In this document: one piece after another, positions 4,906 through 11,056 of the stretch | Numbering within the stretch: the stretch's first letter is position 1 | Layout of the letters: each line of letters opens with the position of its first letter | Source: JACVRU01 sp040902725 | GTDB lineage: Bacteria; Actinomycetota; Thermoleophilia; Gaiellales; Gaiellaceae | NCBI GenBank assembly: GCA_040902725.1 | Contig: JBBDWU010000053.1 | Coordinates: 1 to 11,056, forward strand | Length of the DNA: 11,056 bases | Direction of reading: 5' to 3' | Made by a program: the position numbers and the translations under genes | Notes under the pieces: generated by a model | The model's database searches: none | Told to the model about the DNA's origin: nothing | Seen by the model: only the letters and a program-made list of their open reading frames with translations

Positions 4906-5496
4906 ATGTTCTCTCCCTCCGTGGAGAACCTCGTCGCGCAGCTCTCGCACCTGCCGGGCGTCGGCTCGCGCACGGCGCAGCGGCTCGCGTTCCACCTGCT
5001 CCAGCGGCCCAAGGACGAGGCGCTCGCGCTCGCGCAGGCGATCGAGGACGTCAAGGAGCGCGTCCGCTTCTGCAACGAGTGCGGCAACCTGACCGAGGAG
5101 GAGGTCTGCGGCATCTGCCTCGATCCGCGCCGCGACCACGCGCTCATCTGCGTCGTCGAGCAGCCGGTCGACCTGATCTCGCTCGAGCGCACGCACGAGT
5201 ACCGCGGCCTCTACCACGTCCTCGGCGGCGCGCTCTCGCCGCTCGACGGCGTCGAGCCCGAGCACCTGCGCGTCGACGAGCTGATGCAGCGGGTGGAGCG
5301 CAACGGCGTCCAGGAGGTCGTGCTGGCGATGAACCCGAACATGACCGGCGAGGCGACCGCGTCGTACCTTGCCGACCGCTTGCGCGGCCAGGTGCGCGTC
5401 ACGCGCCTCGCCAGCGGTCTCCCGGTCGGAGGCGACCTCGAGTACGCCGACGAGGTGACGCTCGGGCGCGCGCTCTCCGGCCGGAGGGAGATGTGA
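4906..5496 (+). CDS. recR: Recombination protein RecR
   Basis: A 196-residue RecR, the DNA-binding ring that works with RecF/RecO to load RecA at gaps. Elements appear in order: N-terminal helix-hairpin-helix (LSHLPGVGSRTAQRLAFHLL, 13-32); a C4 zinc finger with C56, C59, C68 and C71 (CNECGN then CGIC); a Toprim domain starting ICVVEQPVDLISLE and containing YHVLGGALSPLDGV; and the C-terminal TRLASGLPVGGDLEYADEVTLGRAL segment. ATG at 4906 is preferred over the in-frame GTG at 4807 because MFSPSVENLVAQLS is the normal RecR N-terminus and the upstream stretch runs through the two inverted repeats. The 3' end overlaps the aspartokinase GTG by 4 nt (GTGA). Confidence 0.97.
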   Translation: MFSPSVENLVAQLSHLPGVGSRTAQRLAFHLLQRPKDEALALAQAIEDVKERVRFCNECGNLTEEEVCGICLDPRRDHALICVVEQPVDLISLERTHEYRGLYHVLGGALSPLDGVEPEHLRVDELMQRVERNGVQEVVLAMNPNMTGEATASYLADRLRGQVRVTRLASGLPVGGDLEYADEVTLGRALSGRREM

Positions 5497-6746
5497 CCAC
5501 CACCGAGTTCGAGTCCGTCCCGGGCGTCTCCGCCGACGGGTCGCCGCGCGTCGGCACCGTGGTGATGAAGTTCGGCGGCACCTCCGTCGCCGGCCCCGAC
5601 CGGCTGAAGAACGTCGCGCGGCGGCTCGTCGCCGCCCGCGAGGAGGGGAACCGCGTCGTCGCCGTGCTCTCCGCGATGGGCGACAGCACCGACGACCTGA
5701 TCGCGCTCGCCAACGAGGTCTCCCCCGCGCCGCACCCGCGCGAGCTCGACATGCTCATCTCGGTCGGCGAGCGGATCTCCTGCGCGCTCGCAGCGATGGC
5801 GATCCACGACCTCGGCCACGAGGCGATCTCCTTCACCGGCTCGCAGGCCGGCATCGTCACGGACACTTCGCACACGAAGGCGAAGATCGTGGAGGTGCGC
5901 GCGCGGCGCATCCACGAGGCGCTCGACGAGGGCAAGATCGTGCTCGTCGCCGGCTTCCAGGGCGTCTCCACCGAGTTCGAGGTGACGACGCTCGGCCGTG
6001 GCGGCTCGGACACCACCGCGGTCGCGCTCGCGGCCGCGCTCGGCGCGGGCACCTGCGAGATCTACACGGACGTCGAGGGCGTCTTCACGGCCGATCCGCG
6101 CGTCGTCCCGGAAGCGCGCAAGCTGCACGCGGTCACCTACGACGAGATGCTCGAGATGGCGGCGGGCGGGGCGCGGGTGCTCCAGCTGCGGGCAGTAGAG
6201 TTCGCGCGCAACCACGGCGTCAGGCTGCACGTCCGCTCGACCTTCTCGGACGTGGCCGGGACGTGGATCACCGAGGAGGACGAGCGGATGCTGGAGAAAG
6301 CGATGATCTCGGGCGTCACGCACACGACCGAGGAGACGGTCTACCGCGTGGACGGCGTCGCCGCGGCGCCGCTGTTCGCCGAGCTCGCCGGCGCCCAGGT
6401 CAACGTCGACACGATCCTGCAGACGGGCAGCGAGATCGTCTTCTCCGCTCCCGTAGGCGACCGGGCCGCTGCCGAGACGGTGCTCGAGCGCCTCGGCGTC
6501 GAGTGGTCGGCGCGCGACGACCTGGGGAAGGTGAGCCTCGTCGGAGCCGGAATGCGGAGCCATCCCGGCATCGCCGCCAAGACCTTCTCGACCCTCCAGG
6601 AGCTTGGGATCGACCCGCAGATCGTGACCACGTCGCCGATCAAGATCGCCTGCTACATCGGTCTCGCCGACGTCGAGCGGGCCGTGGCGGCGCTGCACGA
6701 GGCGTTCGAGCTCGACCGGCCGGAAGCGGAGCGTCCCCATGCCTAG
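5493..6746 (+). CDS. lysC: Aspartate kinase
   Basis: Phosphorylates aspartate, the first step towards lysine/diaminopimelate, threonine and methionine. 417 residues from the GTG. The amino-acid-kinase domain starts at VVMKFGGTSVAG (23-34) and includes SVGERISCALAA, GSQAGIVTDTSHTKAKI, and TTLGRGGSDTTAVALA followed by IYTDVEGVFTADPR. Two C-terminal ACT regulatory domains follow: the first is rather compact (VAAAPLFAELAGAQVNVDTILQ), the second is GKVSLVGAGMRSHPGIAAKT followed by IVTTSPIKIACYI. Feedback inhibition by lysine and/or threonine is expected from the family. GTG 5493 is chosen because GGAGGGAG lies just upstream (5482-5489); the ATG at 5565, directly before KFGG, has no such site. It overlaps recR by 4 nt and asd by 8 nt. 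Confidence 0.97.
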   Translation: MTTTEFESVPGVSADGSPRVGTVVMKFGGTSVAGPDRLKNVARRLVAAREEGNRVVAVLSAMGDSTDDLIALANEVSPAPHPRELDMLISVGERISCALAAMAIHDLGHEAISFTGSQAGIVTDTSHTKAKIVEVRARRIHEALDEGKIVLVAGFQGVSTEFEVTTLGRGGSDTTAVALAAALGAGTCEIYTDVEGVFTADPRVVPEARKLHAVTYDEMLEMAAGGARVLQLRAVEFARNHGVRLHVRSTFSDVAGTWITEEDERMLEKAMISGVTHTTEETVYRVDGVAAAPLFAELAGAQVNVDTILQTGSEIVFSAPVGDRAAAETVLERLGVEWSARDDLGKVSLVGAGMRSHPGIAAKTFSTLQELGIDPQIVTTSPIKIACYIGLADVERAVAALHEAFELDRPEAERPHA

Positions 6747-7665
6747 GGTCGCGGTAGTCGGAGCGACCGGCGCCGTCGGCGGCGTGCTGCTCGGCATCCT
6801 GCGCGAGCGCGGCTTCGAGGACGTGCGCCTGTTCGCGTCCGAGCGCTCCGCGGGCCGCGAGCTCGACGGGCGCCGGGTCGAGGAGGCGACGCCCGAGGCC
6901 CTGTCCGCGGGCGACGTCGACGTCTTCTTCTTCGCAATCGGCGCTGCCGCCAGCCGCGAGCTCGTCCCGCACGCGGTCAGCGGCGGCGCGATCGTCCTCG
7001 ACAAGTCCTCGGCGTGGCGAATGGACCCCGACGTCCCGCTCGTCGTGCCCGAGGTGAACGGCGACCGGGCGCTCGAGCACCAGGGCATCGTCGCCGTCCC
7101 CAACTGCTCGACCATCCCGCTGACCTGCGTGCTGAAGCCGCTCTACGAGGCTGCCGGCCTCGCGCGCGTGCGCGTGGCGACCTACCAGTCCGTCTCGGGC
7201 GCGGGCCTCCAGCGCATGGAGGAGCTGAAGGCGCAGGCGGCGGCGGACAACGACCTGCGCATGGACTGGGACTACGACGGCGAGGAGTTCGACGAGGAGA
7301 CGAAGATCCGCGAGGAGACGCGCAAGGTGATGGAGCTCCCGGAGCTGCCCGTGAGCGCGACCTGCGTGCGAGTGCCGGTGCTCGTCGGCCATTCCGAGGC
7401 CGTGTGGATCGAGACCGAGCGGCCGCTGTCGGCGGGCGCCGCGCGCGACGTGCTCGCCGCCGCGCCCGGGCTGCGGCTCGACGAGTTCCCGAGCCCCGGG
7501 AAGGCGGCGGGCATCGACGACGTGCTCGTCGGCCGCATTCGCCCCGACCGCGCCGGCAACGGCATCGCCCTCTTCCTCTCCGCGGACAACCTGCGGAAAG
7601 GTGCTGCGCTGAACGCCGTCCAAGTCGCCGAGTACCTGCTCAAGCGGCATACACTCGCGGCTTAG
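6739..7665 (+). CDS. asd: Aspartate-semialdehyde dehydrogenase (short form)
   Basis: NADPH-dependent reduction of aspartyl phosphate to aspartate semialdehyde, the step after aspartate kinase, which is encoded directly upstream with an 8-nt overlap. 308 residues. The Rossmann motif GATGAVGG (8-15) is present, as are KSSAWRM (89-95), the catalytic Cys in PNCSTIP (C123), the substrate-binding KIREETRKVM (189-198) and the active-site His in VRVPVLVGHSE (H218). The protein is about 20-30 residues shorter than usual (about 330-345). Between VSGAGLQRMEEL and KIREETRK, the Pro/Ile/Asn-rich stretch seen in most homologues (of the IALNAIP type) is replaced by an acidic segment with DWDYDGEEFDEE. All catalytic residues remain, so the enzyme should be functional. 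Confidence 0.96.
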   Translation: MPRVAVVGATGAVGGVLLGILRERGFEDVRLFASERSAGRELDGRRVEEATPEALSAGDVDVFFFAIGAAASRELVPHAVSGGAIVLDKSSAWRMDPDVPLVVPEVNGDRALEHQGIVAVPNCSTIPLTCVLKPLYEAAGLARVRVATYQSVSGAGLQRMEELKAQAAADNDLRMDWDYDGEEFDEETKIREETRKVMELPELPVSATCVRVPVLVGHSEAVWIETERPLSAGAARDVLAAAPGLRLDEFPSPGKAAGIDDVLVGRIRPDRAGNGIALFLSADNLRKGAALNAVQVAEYLLKRHTLAA

Positions 7666-7669
7666 CCCA

Positions 7670-8077
7670 ATGGGTCGTGGGACGATGGACGACGTCGAAC
7701 AAGGGTTGGTCGAGCGGGAGCGCCGCCAGTGGGAGCGCTTGTGGACGGGCAAGGACCGTGAGCTCGAGGCGGACTTCGCCGACGGCTTCCTCTCAGTCGA
7801 CGCGCGCGGCCTGGGAACGCTGACGAGAGAGGAGACGCTCGCCGAGTTCCGGAGCGGGGACGTCGCCGTTCGGGACTACGAGCTGACGGACTTCCGGGTC
7901 CTCCGGCCGACCGAAGACACGGCGCTCGTTCTTTACCGGGCGGACGGCACCGCCCTGGCGAACGGCGAGCCGTTCCCGTGGCACGCGTTCTCCACCGCGC
8001 TCTGGGTCCGTCGGGACGGCCGATGGGAGAAGGCCTTCTACCAGTCGACTCCAGTCCGCGAGGCCCGGCAGGGCTAG
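7670..8077 (+). CDS. NTF2-like (SnoaL/DUF4440-type) protein
   Basis: A 135-residue protein with the pattern of the NTF2-like superfamily. An N-terminal helix region (EQGLVERERRQWERLWTGKD) leads into DFADGFLSVDARGLGTLTREETLAEFRSGDV, then four strands: YELTDFRVLRPTEDTALVLYR, PFPWHAFSTALWVRRDGRWEKAFYQST. This DUF4440-like layout is shared by many small proteins of unknown substrate, so no reaction can be assigned. The ATG at 7670 lies 4 nt after the asd stop; a second ATG at 7685 (residue 6) is an equally plausible start, and neither has a strong ribosome binding site. It is the last gene of the plus-strand block, and its TAG overlaps the stop of the converging gene. Confidence 0.8.
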   Translation: MGRGTMDDVEQGLVERERRQWERLWTGKDRELEADFADGFLSVDARGLGTLTREETLAEFRSGDVAVRDYELTDFRVLRPTEDTALVLYRADGTALANGEPFPWHAFSTALWVRRDGRWEKAFYQSTPVREARQG

Positions 8078-8685
8078 GGCCGCTGGGGCACCGGCGGCGG
8101 CGCGAACGCCTCTTTTAGCGCTCGCAGCACCCGCGACCGCTTCCCAGCCAGCACCGGCTGAAGCCCACCGAGCTCGAGCCGGCAGAGCTCGACTCTGCCC
8201 GCCGTCCGCACAGTCAGGAAGCCGAAGTCGGCGAGGAAGTCGCGCGGGAAGATCGTGCGATGGACGAGGAAGCGCTCGTACGCGGACTCCCCTTCGGGGT
8301 AGCGGTAGCCGAACGTCTCCAGCGCGCGGGCGCCCTTGTCGCGCGAGTCCCCGATCGCCGCCAGGAACAGCGACTGCATCACCCAGGGCGTGGCCGGGTC
8401 GACGAGGTACGAGCACGTGACGAGCAGCGCGTCGTCGGACGGCGGCCCGGCCGGCAGCTCGTACGCACGCGGGAACAACCGCGCCGGCCCGTACTGCATC
8501 GAGCCGAGCACGCGCCCGTCGTCGTCGTAGTAGACCGAGCCCCAGGGGCCCCACTCCTCCTCGGCGCGTTCGATCCAGCGGCCCTTGTTGGCCGGCCGCT
8601 CCTCCCGCGACTGCCACCAGACGCACGTCCGGCAGACCTCCGGCGCGGTCTCGATCGTCGCCCCGGTGAGCCCGGCGATCTTCAT
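8074..8685 (-). CDS. Possible GNAT-like acetyltransferase, last gene of the minus operon
   Basis: A 203-residue protein resembling actinobacterial GNAT-family proteins that begin with a C-x2-C motif next to tryptophans (CRTCVWW, C18 and C21), followed by KGRWIERAEEEWGPWGSVYYDDDGRVLGSMQYGPARLFP (about 34-72). Next comes LLVTCSYLVDPATPWVMQSLFLAAIGDSRDKGARALETFGYRYPE, in the place of the acetyl-CoA-binding region; however, the usual Q/R-x2-G-x-G/A loop is not clear, so activity is uncertain. The tail contains FLADFGFLTVRTAGRVELCRLEL. The ATG overlaps the stop of the upstream Asp23-family gene by 4 nt (ATGA), indicating coupled translation. If not a working GNAT, it may be a degenerate family member; I would not name a substrate. 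Confidence 0.6.
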   Translation of the reverse strand: MKIAGLTGATIETAPEVCRTCVWWQSREERPANKGRWIERAEEEWGPWGSVYYDDDGRVLGSMQYGPARLFPRAYELPAGPPSDDALLVTCSYLVDPATPWVMQSLFLAAIGDSRDKGARALETFGYRYPEGESAYERFLVHRTIFPRDFLADFGFLTVRTAGRVELCRLELGGLQPVLAGKRSRVLRALKEAFAPPPVPQRP

Positions 8686-8951
8686 TCGACGTCGTCGACG
8701 ACCACGTCGACGCGCACGCTCTCGAGGTCGGCCATGCGAAGCAGGTACTCGCCGACGCGCCGCTGAACCTCCCGGCCCACGTCCGGCATCGAGACCCCCC
8801 AGTCGACGCCCAGGTGCAGCTCGACCGTCACGCCGTCGCCGTTCTCGGAGACGCGTACGGCGCGCCGCCCGACGAGACCGCGCACGCCCGGCACCTCCTG
8901 CGCGGCATCGCCGGCGTAGCGGGCCAGGATGTCGGCCGAGATCGTCGCCAT
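8682..8951 (-). CDS. Asp23/Gls24 family envelope stress protein
   Basis: An 89-residue protein with the core of the Asp23/Gls24 family: ISADILARYAGDAAQEVPGVRGLVG (4-28), then GVTVELHLGVDWGVSMPDVGREVQRRV (40-66), and a final strand LESVRVDVVVDDVE. Members are small alpha/beta proteins linked to cell-envelope stress and alkaline shock in Gram-positives; some are membrane-associated through partners. It has no transmembrane segment itself. The ATG at 8951 shares one base with the phosphoesterase stop (TGATG), and its own stop overlaps the next gene's ATG, so the three genes form a tight unit. Length and motifs support the call; the role in this operon is unknown. Confidence 0.85.
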   Translation of the reverse strand: MATISADILARYAGDAAQEVPGVRGLVGRRAVRVSENGDGVTVELHLGVDWGVSMPDVGREVQRRVGEYLLRMADLESVRVDVVVDDVE

Positions 8952-9715
8952 CAGGCCGGTTGTAGCACTAGTTCGGTCGCTTCCGGCCTCGCAAAGAACC
9001 GGAAGGGGACGAAGGTCGTGCCGAGTCCGGCCGAGACGTGCAGCTTGCCGTAGAGCCCGCGCGGGTGGCGAATGCCGAGCTCGCCGAGCCGGAGCTTGCC
9101 GAAGCCGTACGGGATCGCGATCTGCCCGTCGTGGAAGTGGCCGGCCAGGACGAGGTCGAAGCCGTCGCCGCGGATGCCCGGGAAGTGGCAGAGCAGGATG
9201 CGGAGGCCCGCCTCCGGGTCGGCGAGCTCCCGCGGGCGCGCCGTGCGGCGCAGATACGAGCCCGGGTCGACGCCGACGACCTGCACCGCTCCGATCCTGA
9301 CGGCCTCGTCGCGCAGCACCGTCACGCCGTGGTCGACGTGGTCGCTGCGCTTGCACGCGGGGTCCTTGGCGTGGCCGACGTCGTGGTTGCCGAGCACGGC
9401 CACTGCGCCCGGTAGCCGCGCCATCAGCGCCCGCAGCTCCTCGGCTCCCTCCGGCCGGGTCAGCAGGTCGCCGGTGATGCAGACGAGGTCGGACTGCCGC
9501 TCCTCCGCCCACTCCACGGCCCGCCGCACCGCCCGGCGGCCGCGCGAGGGCACGCCGAGATGGAAGTCGGAGAGGTGCACGATCCGGTAGCCCGCCAGCT
9601 CCGGCGGCAGGCCCGCGACCGGGACGTCGAGCGTCCGCAGCCGCACCCAGCCCGCCTCAAACCAGCCCCAGGCGACCGCCGCCGCCGCCGCCGCCCCGAG
9701 GAGGGGGCCGATCAG
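8951..9715 (-). CDS. Calcineurin-like metallophosphoesterase with N-terminal membrane anchor, probable CTG start
   Basis: A binuclear-metal phosphoesterase of the YaeI/YkuE-like type. Counting from CTG 9715 (254 residues), the motifs are DFH (D50, H52), GDLL (D83), GNHD (N110, H111), CHFP (H177) and GHFHDG (H193, H195), all intact. The first 23 residues, IGPLLGAAAAAAVAWGWF and following, form a hydrophobic anchor like that of homologues, followed by VPVAGLPPELAGYRIVHLSD. No ATG, GTG or TTG starts the anchor. The first in-frame canonical codon is GTG at 9646, which would drop the anchor and leave a 231-residue protein. CTG 9715 overlaps the upstream stop as CTGA. The enzyme likely faces the membrane or outer side and cleaves a phosphodiester or lipid pyrophosphate; the substrate is unknown. 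Confidence 0.9.
   Translation of the reverse strand: MIGPLLGAAAAAAVAWGWFEAGWVRLRTLDVPVAGLPPELAGYRIVHLSDFHLGVPSRGRRAVRRAVEWAEERQSDLVCITGDLLTRPEGAEELRALMARLPGAVAVLGNHDVGHAKDPACKRSDHVDHGVTVLRDEAVRIGAVQVVGVDPGSYLRRTARPRELADPEAGLRILLCHFPGIRGDGFDLVLAGHFHDGQIAIPYGFGKLRLGELGIRHPRGLYGKLHVSAGLGTTFVPFRFFARPEATELVLQPA
9676..9695. repeat. CCG trinucleotide run in the phosphoesterase anchor
   Basis: A 20-base run of CCG units on the plus strand encodes the consecutive alanines of the N-terminal hydrophobic anchor on the minus strand. Slippage here would change anchor length by whole residues without breaking the frame. Confidence 0.7.
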
Positions 9716-10605
9716 CTGTACAGCTTGTCCAGCACGGGCTTCACGGAGACCACGTGCCGCCTGAACTTCAGCTCGGAGTCCGGGACTCCCGCCGCGACGC
9801 CGATCAGCTGCGAGAGGTGGAGGATCGGCATCTTGAAGTCCTTGCCCGTCGTCGCCTTCAGCTTCGACTGCCAGGCGTCGAGCGAGAGATGGCAGAGCGG
9901 GCAGGGCGTGACCATGGCGTCGGCACCGGCCTCGTAAGCCTGCTCGATCGGCTGGATCAGCTCGGCGAGCGCGGTCTCCTCGCGGGCCTGGATGATCGGG
10001 AAGCCGCAGCACTTGATCTTCGCGGGGTAGTCGATCGGCTCGCCGCCGCAGGCCGTGATGATCGCCTCGAGCGACCACGGCTTGTCCGGGTCCTCGAACC
10101 CCATCAGCTTCGACGGGCGCAGGATCTGGCAGCCGTAGAAGGGAGCGACCTTGAGCCCCTTGAGCCCGCGGTGCGCCGCCTGCTTCAGCCGCTCGTAGCC
10201 CTCGCCCTCGGCCACGAGCCAGAGCAGGTGCTTCACCTCGACCCCGCCCGAGTACGCCGGCACGCCGACCGCCTCCAGGTTCCTGTTCACGCGCGCGCGA
10301 AGGCCCTCATCGATCTTCAGCTGCCAGTTGGCCTGCCGCAGGTTGAGCGTGCAGACGTTGCAGACGGTCATCAGCGTCTCGGCGCCGGTCGACTCCGCGT
10401 ACGCGAGGATGCGCGCGTTCAGGTGGAGGTAGTAGTCGGGCTCGGCCTCGTGGATGTCGCCGGCGCCGCAGCAGGTGACCGACTCGAGCGTGTCCAGCTC
10501 GAGCCCGATGCGGAGGGCGAGCGCCCGCGTCGACGTGTCCAGCTCCTTCGCCGACAGCGTCGCGAGGCAGCCGGTGTAGTACGCGACCTTGTCCGGGAAA
10601 GACAT
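9712..10605 (-). CDS. HdrB/SdhE-like iron-sulfur protein with two CCG domains
   Basis: A 297-residue protein with two cysteine-rich CCG domains. The first has C13, C45-C46, C82 and C85 (C-x31-CC-x35-C-x2-C), in YYTGC, TCCGAGD and CNVC. The second has C159, C199-C200, C235 and C238 (C-x39-CC-x34-C-x2-C), in FYGCQILRP, KCCGFP and PCPLC. In HdrB of methanogens, two such motifs bind noncubane [4Fe-4S] clusters that reduce a heterodisulfide; related subunits (SdhE, TfrB) serve type-E succinate/fumarate enzymes. All ten Cys are present, so both clusters should form. The upstream partner gene encodes an HdrC/SdhB-like ferredoxin subunit, and the ATG shares one base with its stop (TGATG). Electron donor and final acceptor cannot be read here because the catalytic subunit lies outside the window. 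Confidence 0.92.
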   Translation of the reverse strand: MSFPDKVAYYTGCLATLSAKELDTSTRALALRIGLELDTLESVTCCGAGDIHEAEPDYYLHLNARILAYAESTGAETLMTVCNVCTLNLRQANWQLKIDEGLRARVNRNLEAVGVPAYSGGVEVKHLLWLVAEGEGYERLKQAAHRGLKGLKVAPFYGCQILRPSKLMGFEDPDKPWSLEAIITACGGEPIDYPAKIKCCGFPIIQAREETALAELIQPIEQAYEAGADAMVTPCPLCHLSLDAWQSKLKATTGKDFKMPILHLSQLIGVAAGVPDSELKFRRHVVSVKPVLDKLYS

Positions 10606-11056
10606 CAGCCCTCCGCGGGCGGCGGCTCGACGCCGGGTTGGATCTCGGGCGCGGCGCGGCGCGCGCCGCCCTCCTCGGTGAACTCGATGCGCGCGAGGGC
10701 GTGCTCGCCCTGGACGATCCCGAGCGCGCCGTCCTGGCCCTGCTGCTTGACGATGTCGTAGAGCGCGCGCGCCTGGCGCTGGTTCTCGGCCACGTGGATC
10801 GGGCCCGGCGGCGGCACCTTGCCGCGCACGGCGAGCCCCATGGCGAACTTCATCTGCGCGATCGAGGAGACCACGCCCTGCGTCTTCGGCACCAGCTCGG
10901 TCTCGCGCAGCCAGCCGGTCGTCTTCGCCGAGGTCACGAACCAGTTCGCGTGCTTCGCGCCCAGGTCGCGGTCGATCCCCTCCCGAATCGACTCCGCGCC
11001 CAGCTTCGCGATCGCGTCGCGCGGGTCGACGCCCTTGGGGCAGCGCTCGTTGCAGA
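10605..11056 (-). CDS. HdrC/SdhB-like 4Fe-4S ferredoxin subunit, C-terminal part (cut by window edge)
   Basis: The last 149 residues of a gene that continues beyond the right edge; the reading frame's first complete codon is at 11054-11052. It opens with CNERCPKGVDPRDAIAKL, the end of a cysteine cluster of the C-x2-C-x2-C-x3-CP type. The following residues, AESIREGIDRDLGAKHANWFV, resemble HdrC more than SdhB, whose tail after this motif is usually shorter. The remaining tail (KVPPPGPIHVAENQRQARAL, then a charged, proline-rich end) shows no known domain. It would pass electrons to the HdrB-like protein encoded next. The HdrC versus SdhB choice remains open until the N-terminal half is seen. 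Confidence 0.85.
   Translation of the reverse strand, partial: CNERCPKGVDPRDAIAKLGAESIREGIDRDLGAKHANWFVTSAKTTGWLRETELVPKTQGVVSSIAQMKFAMGLAVRGKVPPPGPIHVAENQRQARALYDIVKQQGQDGALGIVQGEHALARIEFTEEGGARRAAPEIQPGVEPPPAEG

Noticed and set aside
5211..7115. Very long minus-strand open frame across recR, lysC and asd (also one at 2247-3635 opposite dnaX)
   Set aside because: Antisense frames stay open in high-GC genes with G/C third positions; the low-complexity Arg/Ala/Asp-rich products show no domains.
1..11056. CRISPR array, transposase, integrase or phage genes
   Set aside because: No regularly spaced repeats and no protein with such motifs were seen in either strand.

Overview
The window is very GC-rich with G/C-ending codons. 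It carries an order typical of Actinobacteria: SRP RNA - dnaX - ybaB - recR - aspartokinase - asd, which matches the general order around these genes in Mycobacterium. The large Bacillus-type SRP RNA and the gene set suggest a deep-branching actinobacterium such as Thermoleophilia/Gaiella-like. The phylum is a fair inference; the class is a guess.

Left end, 1-1371 (accessory): a Phd/YefM antitoxin and PIN toxin pair (159-796) lies between two copies of a ~36-nt direct repeat (69-104 and 824-860). It is followed by a frameshifted, truncated beta-helix gene remnant (964-1371, minus) that begins exactly at the 3' end of a tRNA-Val(CAC) gene (1372-1443, minus). This looks like a tRNA-adjacent insertion hotspot. 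A two-CBS-domain protein (1459-1893, minus) lies just upstream of the tRNA on the same strand.

Centre, 1961-8077 (core, plus): large SRP RNA with Alu domain (1961-2238); dnaX; ybaB; a stand-alone cyclic-nucleotide-binding domain protein; a VOC-fold protein; a 126-nt gap with two perfect inverted repeats; recR; aspartokinase; aspartate-semialdehyde dehydrogenase; an NTF2-like protein. Most junctions overlap or abut (TAGTG, TAG|ATG, GTGA, GTGA, 8-nt overlap), so two translationally coupled blocks are likely: replication/repair plus two small add-on genes, then recR with the first two steps of the aspartate pathway.

Right end, 8074-11056 (minus): a compact operon read right to left. It starts with the C-terminal part of an HdrC/SdhB-like iron-sulfur protein (cut by the window edge). 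Then come an HdrB/SdhE-like two-CCG-domain protein with both noncubane cluster motifs intact, a calcineurin-type metallophosphoesterase, an Asp23/Gls24-family protein and a GNAT-like protein. The last gene converges on the central block, and the two stop codons share one CTAG.

Most notable points: (i) two unrelated genes, the PIN toxin and the phosphoesterase, lack any ATG/GTG/TTG at the position homology demands, and each instead has a CTG overlapping the upstream stop as CTGA; (ii) a repeat-flanked toxin-antitoxin cassette and a decaying beta-helix gene abut a tRNA; (iii) a CNB-domain/VOC gene pair is embedded between ybaB and recR; (iv) the Asd is short, with a conserved segment apparently missing. 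I did not find a clearly new multi-gene system.
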